Part shown: piece by piece, positions 48,174 to 60,765 of the stretch
How the letters are laid out: each line of letters begins with the position of its first letter
Numbering within the stretch: the stretch's first letter is position 1
Assembly (NCBI GenBank): GCA_013368445.1
Contig: JAACJO010000001.1
Location: forward strand, 1,364,001-1,428,000
Origin: Leucocoprinus leucothites
Lineage: Eukaryota; Basidiomycota; Agaricomycetes; Agaricales; Agaricaceae
Direction: 5' to 3'
DNA: 64,000 bases
Made by a program: the position numbers and the translations under genes
The notes under the pieces: model-generated
What the model was told of the DNA's origin: nothing
The model's input: only the letters and a program-made list of their open reading frames with translations
The model's database searches: none

Positions 48174-51044
48174 ATGCTGACGGCAAAGCATTCGGATCAG
48201 TCTCAGCTTCCCCCTTCTCTTGCCAAACGCAAGAAACTAGAAGATGATGCCCCAGCGACAAACAAAAAACAGAGGACGAGAGTAAGGTGAGGAGAGCGCC
48301 TTCTTCTGTGCTTTACCTTTTCTGAGGTGTAGTAGTTTTTCTTGCGGCGAGTGTCATCGCCGAAAGCAGAAGGTTTGTCAAATCCCATTCCCTCAAGCGA
48401 GAACTAATTCCTTGCAACAGTGCGATCGTCAAACACCATGTTCCCATGTGAGCAACATCTCTATTTCCCCTAGCGTATCAACTCAACCCTTGCAAGTGTG
48501 TTGCCCGACGGGTTCCCGAGCTCTGTAAAGCATATACACCGGGAAAGGCGGACCACGATCTCAACGCGCGCATTGCTCGGCTTGAGCAGATCATCGAAGC
48601 CGCCTTACCTCAGTACTGGTCTGGCGACGGTATACACCACGACGCAAATTCAAGTTTACAGCGCACGCGCTCTCCATCTATTCCAGAAGACGACAACCGC
48701 TCGTTAACTGACGAACAGGATCCCAGCGGAGGAATCTTCCAGAGCGGTAAGTGGTACGGAAACAGCGCATCCGGTAGCGTAGCTCCTAGCTCTGTTGTCG
48801 AGCAGGTGAGTGCAGCACACTGTCAGGGTAGCAGGAGATTAACCTAGAGCCAGCTGCAATACGTCCCCAGTCTGGCCGTCACGAATGGTACGACGACGAA
48901 CGGCGATCTTCAGCTTGCCAATGGACAATCAAAAGCTCCCCCTCTCGAGGACGACCTTGAACCATCTGCTGCTGATAACCTCAAGTCATTGGTTCAAGAA
49001 TGCGGTGTATCACCTCATAAAATCTCGGAGCTTCTACAGGAATTACCTCCCCAGAGAGTTTCAGATGTTCTTGTAAATTATTACTTCACCTCAGTGTATG
49101 TGGCCCGTTTGCCCGTGCGTTCTCAGACTGATCAACCTTTTCCTTCAGAAACTGGACTCGTTATCCCGTGTCCGAGAAGGATTTCCGCTCTGCTTACGCC
49201 TCGATTTGTGCGCATGGGCGTGATGGTATCGGTGCAACAAATCCTCATGACGTCCGGTTTTTACCCCTCCTCTTTGTTGTACTGGCTATATCTGCCCGCC
49301 TCTCCCCCGAGCACATTGGTGGCGATGCCCGTAGCCGGAGGATCACGTCTTTGCGTTATTATTGGTCCTGTCAGTGACTTCTCTTTTTATTTTTTCTTCA
49401 ATCTACTTAAATGGAAGTTATCAGCCCGCCGTTCTCTCCTGATAGCAGCGGCTATACAACCAGACTCCTTGGACATTGTGCTTACTAGGCTTTTGGTAAA
49501 TCATGACTTATGCATGCCCATTTCGTTATCTGAAGTGCCTCTTCAGAGCGCTAGATTTTTGACTTTTGATCGACGCATAACAGAGTGCTGGAGCCAGCTC
49601 GGTGCTGCTGTCAGGACAGCTCAGGCACTGGGGATGCATAGGGACGGTTCCACAATGGTCAGCAATGTTCTTAATAAATCATGACCTGGTCTGACGCGAG
49701 TATAGGGTATGGAGCCTCCACGTGTGGAATATCGACGAAGAATATGGTAATAGTCTTTGTCAATCACCTCTGAATTGGGTTGTGACCGCAACATATTGCA
49801 GGTCTTACCTCTATCATGCTGACCGTTCGTACGCTCTCGTACTTGGTCGGCCCAACTCGATACAAGACGATTATACCTCAACCAAAATGCCTTCCAACAT
49901 CGACGATGCATCGACTCAGACTCCGACCTATGATTCCCCTCCTCTATCTTCACCCACTCCAATGACTTTTGTCATCCTTCGCCACCAGCTTGCCTCCATC
50001 ATTGGACGCATTGTCCATCATTTCCAACAAGTCCGAGAGAGAAGTCATTATTCAGAAGTGATAACACTTGACGATGACCTCCTCAAATTTACTACCAATC
50101 TTCCCCCTCACTATTCGCTAACTCCCGATACGAGTCTCGACGAAGCACATCCCTTCGTTCCGATTCACAGGTTCTTATTGCTGACAGAAATTCTCTTCGT
50201 TCGTATCAGCTTGCACCGGCCTTACCTCCTGAAACGACTGAACTCGGAGCGATTCTCGCGCTCAAGGGTGGCATGCTTTGAATCCGCAATCAAGGATTAT
50301 GAAATTCGACAGTCTTTCAAGGACTCTGTTCCGAAAGAAACTCAAGATGCTCTTAGCAACGCGTATCGCGAGTTTCAGACCGCAATGATTAGCGGCTTTT
50401 ATTTTATACTCGAACCAAAAGGAAAATATTCCGATAAAATGCACGCAATTCTTGATGGTTTCCTGAAGGACCATGAAGGCATGCACGAGATGGACGAGAC
50501 TACCCGGCGCGAGCTGAAGACGATAGAATTTCTTAGGATGAAGGGATCTCAGGTGGAATCTCTTTATGAGGCCCAACGGTCGGCCTTGGTTGACTCCGCT
50601 AAGCCTGAGCAGCAGGCTCAGCTACTCCTCAGCCTACAAAGACCTGTTTCATCGGCCAGAAATTACCCGTCAATACTTAGTATCGGGATAAAGGATCCGG
50701 GTCCTCAATCTCCCACTCTTCCCCCACCCAACCATGTCACACAATCACCCACTTTCCAACGATTACAATCACAAGAATATGCAAATTCGCCCACAACTTC
50801 CAACAGCCCTCATGCTGACGACGAGAGCACAGCGCAATCCTTGTTAGATCACTGGTGTAACACCGTCAGTAATGCGCCAATTGACGCATCAACTGGAGCT
50901 ATGTCCTGGGGTGGAACGGGTGGGGAGTTCCCTACGTGGTTGGGGAGTACGAATCCTACGGTGGCACCCTTGTTAACAGGGTTGGATGGATCGGACTGGA
51001 ATTATTGGGAGACCTTAGTTAATCAGATACAACGAGCACCCTAG
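48174..51044 (+). CDS. Zn2Cys6 fungal-specific transcription factor
   Basis: Ten exons: 48174-48286, 48336-48372, 48421-48447, 48497-48805, 48854-49095, 49149-49369, 49425-49495, 49547-49657, 49706-49746 and 49802-51044, giving 804 aa. The binuclear zinc cluster is CGECHRRKQKC then DRQTPCSHC and VARRVPELC (Cys 41, 44, 51, 57, 60, 69), followed by a short coiled coil (LNARIARLEQII). The cluster is cut by two introns, with the 27-nt third exon coding CDRQTPCSH. The middle homology (Fungal_trans) region is seen at AAIQPDSLDIVLTRLLSARF, ECWSQLGAAVRTAQALGMHR and RRRIWSYLYHADRSYALVLG. The C-terminus is Ser/Pro/Thr-rich and acidic, a likely activation region. Target genes cannot be deduced; no pathway genes lie alongside. 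An alternative acceptor at 48848 would add two residues. Confidence 0.88.
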
Positions 51045-51319
51045 CGTGGACGGTAAGGTATGAGATCTATTTTCTTTGATGTTTTACGATAATCGACGTG
51101 TGTATATACAAGAACCTCTGCTGCGCGGGTTTTGACTACTATCTGTCTGTATTGTTATGTACATTACATAGGTTTTCTGATTTAAATGACTCTACCTTGG
51201 CATAGCCATTATGTTACTTGGGCGTGACGGACCGCTGTTAGGAGCGAGTCACTGTTTGTCAATGTCGTAAACACTGGTTAATGCCTTGACACAAGACCAG
51301 CAGCATCTCTTTCCATATC
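51045..51319. other. Intergenic between the Zn2Cys6 factor and VPS24
   Basis: 275 nt in tandem orientation. It holds the 3' UTR of the factor and the VPS24 promoter; no feature beyond that was recognised. Confidence 0.4.
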
Positions 51320-52185
51320 ATGCAGACCATAAACCGCTTTCTTTACGGGCCAACGCCAGAAGAACGAGTTCGATCATGGCAGTCCAAGCTGAGGACAGAA
51401 CAACGGCACCTTGACAGGGAGATGAGGCAGGTTGGAATTTCCGGCTACTTCGATTCCGTCCACACTGAAATTCCATTCTTAGTTGGATCTAGCGACTAAC
51501 AAGGCTCGTGCAACAGTCAAACAGCTGGCTACGAAAGGGGATGTTAAGTCTGCGCGGATACTAGCGAAAGAGGTCGTTCGAAGTCACAAGCAAAAGGATA
51601 GGTTATCTGTGAGCAAAGCAAGGCTCGGTTCAATCGGCACACAGCTCGCTCAACAGCTGGGTCAGTGCTTATGGACACTGGCGACTAAGTTTGACTAATG
51701 GAGACGCTCACATAGCGATGGCAAAAGTGACTGGCTCTCTACAGAAATCCACTGAGATTATGAAGCTCTCGAATTCACTGATCAAGCTGCCTCAAATCAG
51801 CCAGACGATGCGCGAGATGAGCATGGAAATGACAAAGGCATGTCAACTGACTGATGGCGCTCGAGTCTCGGGCTAATTTCATGACAGGCTGGGATATTAG
51901 AAGAGATGCTCGAGGATACTCTTGATATGGAGGAGGACGAGGAACTGGAGGAAGAGGCTGACGCTGAGGTCGACAAAGTCCTATTTGATTTGACAGATGG
52001 AAAATTAGGCTTGGCCGGCCCAGTAGGTACAGAACTTCCAGTGAGTTTCGTAACAAACCTCATCGTTGTAATAATGACGCTCAAGGATATATATTCCAAA
52101 GGCTATCGAGACTGCTGTCGAGGACGAAGAGACAGAGCAGATGGAGAAGTACCGCGAACAATTAAACGGCTTGCTGAGCACTTAA
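51320..52185 (+). CDS. VPS24: ESCRT-III subunit VPS24/CHMP3
   Basis: Five exons: 51320-51430, 51483-51660, 51716-51837, 51888-52040 and 52102-52185, giving 215 aa. It is an all-helical Snf7-family protein. The N-terminal helix is MQTINRFLYGPTPEERVRSW, then LAKEVVRSHKQKDRL, AMAKVTGSLQKSTEIMK, MREMSMEMTKAGILEEMLED and the acidic linker EEDEELEEEADAEVDKVLFD. The C-terminal helix MEKYREQLNGLL resembles a MIT-interacting motif that would recruit Vps4. GSLQKSTEIMK and AGILEEMLEDT separate VPS24/CHMP3 from VPS2/CHMP2. It co-polymerises with Vps2 on Snf7 filaments for multivesicular body sorting. The third intron uses a GC donor. Confidence 0.92.
51838..51887 (+). other. GC-AG intron in VPS24
   Basis: The exon ends acaaag, the intron begins gcatgt and ends atgacag, 50 nt. 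It joins MTK to AGILEEMLED, a near-invariant family sequence. Using the adjacent GT (gcat|gtcaac) breaks the frame. Confidence 0.75.
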
Positions 52186-52633
52186 TTCGCCGTGAATTCC
52201 TTCTTTATAATTCTACGATTGGTTAAGTTACGATTCCTTCAGTCACCCTATTCGGAGCATTCGCCGTATGCTGCTTCTGGAGTCGTCAGCGGTCGGGAGA
52301 GTTGTGGCTGCCAATAGGATCATTTAGCATCCGTCACACTTATCCAACCCGGTGTTGAGGCAACCTTGTTTCCCTGTTTTTTTCCTCTCTGGAGAATTGG
52401 AGATCTTTTAAATACAAGTTGCAACTCTAAGGAATACAGTCCTTATATCTTATCTTGAGCAAGAATTAAGTATCCGAGAGATCCAACAGCCAGGGGCACT
52501 TCCGGGCGCTTCTCTTATCTCATTGGTCCGACGGGGAGGACTCACGTGCGCGATCAACGGAAAGAAGAATTTGACGTGCAGTTCAAACGCTCAAACTCGG
52601 AGCGAAACGCCAACGTCTTCGTCTCCAACCAAA
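52186..52633. other. Intergenic: VPS24 3' UTR and IDH1 promoter
   Basis: 448 nt in tandem orientation. A pyrimidine-rich tract lies at about 52369-52398 (ccctgtttttttcctctctg). No coding exon or RNA gene was recognised. Confidence 0.4.
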
Positions 52634-54450
<1,817 letters not shown>

Positions 54451-54670
54451 TCCATAGATCCTATTTCGAGAGCGAGATGAACTTTCGGTCCATAGAGTTT
54501 AGAGTTGGTTTACATAGCTGGCCAAGTTGCACACGTTCTGTTGCCCGATATTATACCTATTACAGTTTGTAATACAGCGCGCTCATGTATTTATCTGGCG
54601 TGGTCTGATCGCGGGTTGACGGGGATCATGAAACCTGAAAGGGGTACAATGACAGCGTCGCTTGTGTAAG

Positions 54671-57600
54671 ATGTGGCAATGGGGCCCGTGGGAAGTACAG
54701 TCAGTCAACTCGCCCTACCCAAAGCTAGTGACCATCAAGTGTCCTTCATTTTCACTACCACCACCGATAAGCCCCTACTTGCATTCTTTCTTCCCACTCG
54801 CCCCGCAGGGCAAAGCCATCCAACACAGACCACAGACCAACTTCCAGGTAATTCCGACCCAAGACCTCTCATCGCTCGTCGTATTTGCTGATGCAGCGTG
54901 CTTACATAGACAGGACTCTCGCCAACAAAATCTAAACAAAAGAATTTTCATACCAGTAATTGAAATCTCGTCTCAGCTACTTTACGAACGCCATGACCGA
55001 CGATATTACGCCGCAAACTCAACCTCCCCCAAGAAGGATGAGAAGAAACCTACTTCCAGCTCGGGCAACAACCGTGGTCCCAAGAGGAGCGTATCCAATG
55101 CTAATGCAAAGCCGACTGGGAGCTCCAGTCAGGCTGGAACTCGACCTTCCTCTCGAAGCAGCAACAAGAAGCCTTCCAGCAACACGCCTGTCCCGGAGTC
55201 CGGCTCCGATACGGGTAGTAAGAAAGGAGCCGAGAATGGCAAGAAGCCCGAACGCAGCAAATCCTCTGGAGGAAATCGTACCACACATCGTAAGGGTCCC
55301 TCGACCTCTCAGTCAACTCGCAACCCCAATCCCAGGGATTCCAAGCCGTCCGGGTCGCCCGCTCCACAGCCCACAGAGGGAAGCGTCGCGCTTTCTTCAC
55401 TCCAAAACCTCATCGCAGATTTGAAGACCGCTTCCCCGAATCAGCAAGTTGCGGGTCCTCCGATCACTTTCGGCCCTACTGCGCATGCAGCTAGCAATTT
55501 GCCGGTCAATGCGCCCATTTTTCAACCTGGAGCGCCCTCTTATACCGGAGGAGGAGGAGGAACAGAGAAGCACCGCAAGGCGGCGTCTCTTGGAAACTCC
55601 TCCCTTCCTCCCAATTTCAACTCATTCTCTCCCCACCTTGGCACCACTCTCGAAGAAGAAGGGAGTGGGGCTTTCGAGGAGGGCGAGATTCCCGAGCGTT
55701 ACACCAATCAATACAGTCACCAAGCGCGTTCTCAGTCACAGAGCTTTATTCCCCCCCGCTTCGCTGCACTCCAGGCACAACAAGAACAGGTAGATAATAT
55801 TGGCCCTAGCGGCCGACCCCAACTTGCTCCTGGCTTCATGTTCGGTGCAGGGCCGCGTAGACGTACTCCAGTCGCGGGCCCGCCCATCAACGAAGAGGAT
55901 GTAGGCTTCCAGTTCCCACAGCAACAAAGCCAGGGACATCCCAATGACTTCTCCAATCATGATACTACCCAGAGGAAGGCAGAGAACGGGGAGATAACCG
56001 GCATCATGGCAGAGCAGGTTTGTTTACCCTTTCTAGTTTTAATCACCTTTGGTTTACGCTAGGCCTAGATTGCACTCCAGCAACAGATTGAAGCACTTCA
56101 GCACCAGCAACAGGCGCTCTACCAGCAGCAGCTCGCGTCTGGCTCCGTTGTCTCCTTCCAAACTCCAGGACTTTCGGCCAATCGCGGAGCTCATAGGAGA
56201 GTTCAGAGCACGATGGCTGGTGGTCCCGGTGCCAACTTCCAAATCCCCATGGGTCAGTTTGGTAGCCTTAATGGGTTGAGCATGGGTCTAGACGGTCAAT
56301 CTCAGACATTTCCCCGAGGCCATGGTCGTAGGCACAGTGTCAACGTTGTTAACAAGAACGGTGGCACACAGCCTAATCCCAGCTCTAATACTTTTGCCTT
56401 TCCTTCAACTCAAGAAGGCTATGATGATGGCTTTACTCCTTCCAATTTTAACGGCGGTCACTCGAGGCAAGTCTCCCGTGCGGATTCCACTTGGCGCATC
56501 AGTAAGTCAAGTCTTCACGTGTCGCTTTAGGCTGATTTCTGACTTGTTTCAGATGGAGGTGTTGGTGGGGTGCAGAACACAAACGCGTTTGCGGCTGATC
56601 TCGCTCAAGCGCAAGCGCAGCTGCAAAGTCTTCAACAATTCCGTGCTGCCGCAGGTGGTCACCACCACAAGATGGCGTCTTTCAGTTTCCCGAATATGTT
56701 ACCGAATATGATGGCAGCCAACATGATGGGTCTTGGTCTGGGTGGCATAAATCTCTTGCAGCAACAGCAACAGCAGTTCCAAAATCAACTTCAGCAGCAA
56801 GCCAGCCAGCCCCAGCGCAAGTCTTTGTTCGCTCCATACCTTCCTCAAGCCTCTCTTCCCCCTCTTCTTGCTGCCGGAAAGCTTGTTGTCGGAATTCTAC
56901 GCGTCAATAAGAGAAACAGATCTGATGCATACGTCGCCACAGAAGTCCTCGATGCTGATATCTACATCTGCGGCTCCAAAGATCGCAACCGTGCATTGGA
57001 AGGTGACATTGTCGCTGTAGAGCTTCTTGACGTTGACGAGGTATGGGGAACTAAGAAGGAGAAGGAAGAGAAGAAGAGGAAGAAGGAAGAAAACTCTGCT
57101 TATGATTCAAAGGTCGGTCGCAAGGACGACAAGAAGAAGGACGATGTTGAAGTCGAAGGTCAAGGGTTGATGCTGTTTGAAGACGAGGAGTATGTCACCG
57201 GTTTTTGATATTCACCTGAACTTTATTCACTTGTTTGACAGGGTCACTGATGAAGTCAAACCTCAGTTCGCCGGCCATGTTGTTGCTGTAGTCGAACGCA
57301 TGCCGGGCCAGCTCTTCTCCGGCACTTTGGGCCTACTTCGCCCTTCCTCCGCCGCCACTAAAGAGAAACAAGAAGCCGAAAGGCGTGAGAGAGAAGGTGA
57401 CCGTGCCGAGGAACCTCGCCGTGGACCAATTGAGCGTCCCAAAATCGTCTGGTTCAAGCCTACGGACAAACGTGTCCCTCTCATTGCCATTCCAACTGAG
57501 CAAGCTCCACCTGATTTCGTTCAGAATTCCGAAGCCTACGCCGACAAGCTCTTTGTTGCTTGCATCAAGCGTCACGTATGTTCTCATGGTTTTTTATTAG

Positions 57601-59940
57601 AGATATGATCTGATTCGCCCTCAGCCTATTAGTTCTCTCCATCCTTTCGGCACTCTGGTTGAGGAGCTTGGCCCTATCGGTGACATTGAGGTCGAGACAA
57701 GCGCCCTCCTTAAAGATTGCAATTTCCCCACTGAGGAATTTTCGGACAACGTACTCAAGTGTATCCCCCCCATTCCTTGGGCGTGAGTCCATGTTTCTTG
57801 CCTTCATTTTATCATGATGGCTGACATTTTTTAGTATCCCTGAGCACGAGCTCAAGGCTCGCCACGATTTGCGCGATCAAAGAACCTTCACGATTGACCC
57901 CGACGATGCCAAGGACCTAGATGACGCTCTATCTGTCAAGGTTAATGAAGATGGAACATATGACATTGGTGTTCACGTCACCGATGTCTCCTATTTCGTG
58001 AAGCCCAACACTGCTCTTGATCGCGATGCACGCAAGCGTGCTACAAGTGTTTACCTCGTCCAGCGAGCTGTGCCTATGCTTCCTCCCATGCTCTCGGAGC
58101 AGTTGTGTAGTCTTCTTCCCGGGCAAGAGCGTCTAGCATTTTCCGTTGTATTTACCATGACAAAAGAAGCCAAAGTGGTCAAAAAGTGGTTTGGAAAAAC
58201 CATCATCAAGTAAATATTTTTATCGAATTCATTGCGTTAGGCTCCTTACCTATTTTTCTAGGACGGCATCTAAACTCTCCTACAGAGACGCCCAGAGTGT
58301 CATTGAAGGCAAGTCTTTAGGCGACGTGCCCGTAACTCCTGAGCACGATGCGCGGGATATCGCCCATGATGTCAAGGTTTTGCTCGACTTATCACAGCAA
58401 CTCCGTCGCGAGAGATTCCGTAACGGCGCTCTTGGCCTTGATTCCCTGAAACTGAGGTTCCGACTTGATGACAACGGCCTGCCACTGGACTGCGGTGAAT
58501 ACGAGATTTTGGACTCCAATCACTTAATCGAGGAGGTGGGTTACACAGAAATAGCTATTAGATCGTTCACTGACACGCTACAAAGTTCATGCTCTTGACC
58601 AATGTTTCGGTTGCTCAACACGTTGCGGTACACCTACCCGAACAAGCACTTTTACGTCGTCACGATAATCCACTTGACCGCCGCCTTGTAAGCGCTAGCT
58701 TTTGCTTAGTTGTAGTTGTATTAACCAGCTTTTAGAGCAATTTTGTCAAACGGGCAGAACGACTTGGGTACAAGATGGATATTTCATCTGCTGGCACTCT
58801 CATGCAATCGTTTAGCACGATCACTGATCCCATGGCTCGTAAACTTCTTGAATTGCTATCATTCAAGGCCACACAACGCGCCAAGTACTTCTGCGCTGGC
58901 ATGCTCGATATCGCAAAATACCAGCATTACGCTTTGAACCAGCCATTATACACACACTTCACGTCGCCTATCCGTCGCTATGCTGATATTCTCGTACATC
59001 GTCAATTGGATGCAGTGCTTCAGGGAGGAGGCAAGTACTCGAACTCTCCATCATTCACCACAGCTAACGCACTCGCCTTAGCTGACACTAAATTCACCAT
59101 GGATCGTGATGCTGTCGCCAAAGTGGCGCAACAATGTAACATGTAATGCTATTTCAATTACGCTTTAAGATTTATACTCATCCTTCACACAGCAAACGTG
59201 ATTCCGCTATCCTTGCCCAGGAACAATCAGCCCATCTCTTCCTTTGCGTTTTGATCTCTGACCTCACACATCGCTATGGACCAGTCATCCGTCAGGCAAA
59301 GGTTATCAACGTCCTCGACTCTGCCTTTGACGTCTTGCTTCCTGAGTTTGGTATTGAGAAGCGTGTTCATGTGGACCAAATGCCTATTGATGTGAGTACA
59401 AAATTGTGGTCGGGTGAGGCAAAAGAAGCTCATGTTTCCACCTAGAATCACGTCTATGAGGAACACACGCACACGTTGCAGATCTACTGGTCCGATCGCG
59501 ACGTAATAACGTGGCTGGCTGAGAATAGCGACGACGAACATTTGAAGAAGGTCAAACAGAACGCGGAACAACACGCACTCAAAATGGAAGTAGCTTCCCG
59601 TTCAGTTCAAGATGAAAATGCGTTGTTTGATGACAACGATGACGATGAGATTGTTCTTGGACGAGAAACTGACGAAGTCGTCCAAGAAACTTCCAAGCAA
59701 CGATTACTGTCTATGGCAAAGGCCAAGCCTGAATTTGAAGGTCTGAGGTTTACCCCTGCGGGGCATAAGATACAGGACATCCGGGAGCTCATGACTGTTC
59801 CTGTGAGTGCCTAATATCTGGAGAATGGAACACCAAACTTATTACAGCTACAGGTTATCATCACTGCGGATTTGAGCAAGAGTCCTCCTGTCATCAAGGT
59901 CTACAGTGTCAATCCGTACGCTGCTGCTGAACAGCAGTGA
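54671..59940 (+). CDS. SSD1: Ssd1/Dis3L2-like RNase II family protein
   Basis: Twelve exons in the best model: 54671-56017, 56069-56501, 56553-57189, 57242-57575, 57625-57782, 57835-58209, 58262-58535, 58586-58687, 58736-59142, 59193-59391, 59446-59802 and 59854-59940. This gives 1569 aa if the ATG at 54671 is used; the 5' end is doubtful. About 600 N-terminal residues are disordered and Ser/Pro/Gln-rich, with RxxS-type sites such as RRHSVNVV that could be Cbk1 targets. Then come cold-shock domains (LFAPYLPQASLPPLLAAGKL, GDIVAVELLD), the RNB domain (about 985-1310) and an S1-like end. The RNB active site TIDPDDAKDLDDAL keeps Asp 991, 997, 999 and 1000, and SPIRRYADI keeps the Arg pair. Yeast Ssd1 is a translational repressor that lost these Asp residues; this one may still be a nuclease. 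Confidence 0.85.
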
Positions 59941-60765
59941 GCAAGCGGCTTCCATTCCTTCTACAACACCACCAATAACAAACTCTACTCTATGCCCTCA
60001 CATCATGTGTCAACCTTGCTGCCCAGCGAGGTTTGTATTTTTAGTGTTCAAACCGTATGATTCGCCTTCGACAAAGTTTTTCGGAGGATTCTTTTTCTGT
60101 GAAGCCCCCTTTCCTACGATGTTTCATATAATTTGGTGATGATAACGTTGTGTGTATGTGACTTGACGACCGAGTATTTACACTTTCCTCACGAGTTGAC
60201 GTACATACGACGCGCTGTTGCCGTCCTTGTGCTTTCTGTCGGCCTCCAACCCATGTTTGTTCTTCCTTCGCGTTTTCTCCCTTGGCCCAATTACCTGTAT
60301 TCGACGTGTCTTCGCTGCACTCGCATGTATTTTCGTGTTTTAATTGACGTGTCATGACACCTTTTACCCAATTTAGTTGCTGGCTGGTCTGAGAGTAAAT
60401 GTGCCAAAGGCGACAATGATCATCACAGAACACGAAACAAACGCAGGGGTATTGATGCATGCTGAGTGGTATGTACAGCGTATATAGGGCATACGGATAA
60501 GATATCTCAATGGTAAATAACGAGTGACTTGATACAAGTGATAGGGTGATAAGTGAATGAAACGTGACGAAGGAGGGACTACATACATTTGCAGAGCACG
60601 ATGGCAGATGACCAATGATGATAGGTATAGCATACAGTGACTAAAGAATATGTAATAGAGGATGCGATAAGTGAGAAACCAGAACATGAATCGATGTAGC
60701 TCGAGCGAACCAGCGCTCTAATGATAAAACACCAGCATGCTTAAACCGCGATACAAATCATAGCA
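59941..60765. other. Convergent 3' intergenic region SSD1 / BTB-like gene
   Basis: 825 nt between two stop codons, the longest gene-free stretch in the window. It is AT-richer than its surroundings and has several short open frames on both strands, none with codon structure, splice signals or recognisable protein. It probably holds two long 3' UTRs. A non-coding RNA cannot be excluded but nothing specific supports one. Confidence 0.5.
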
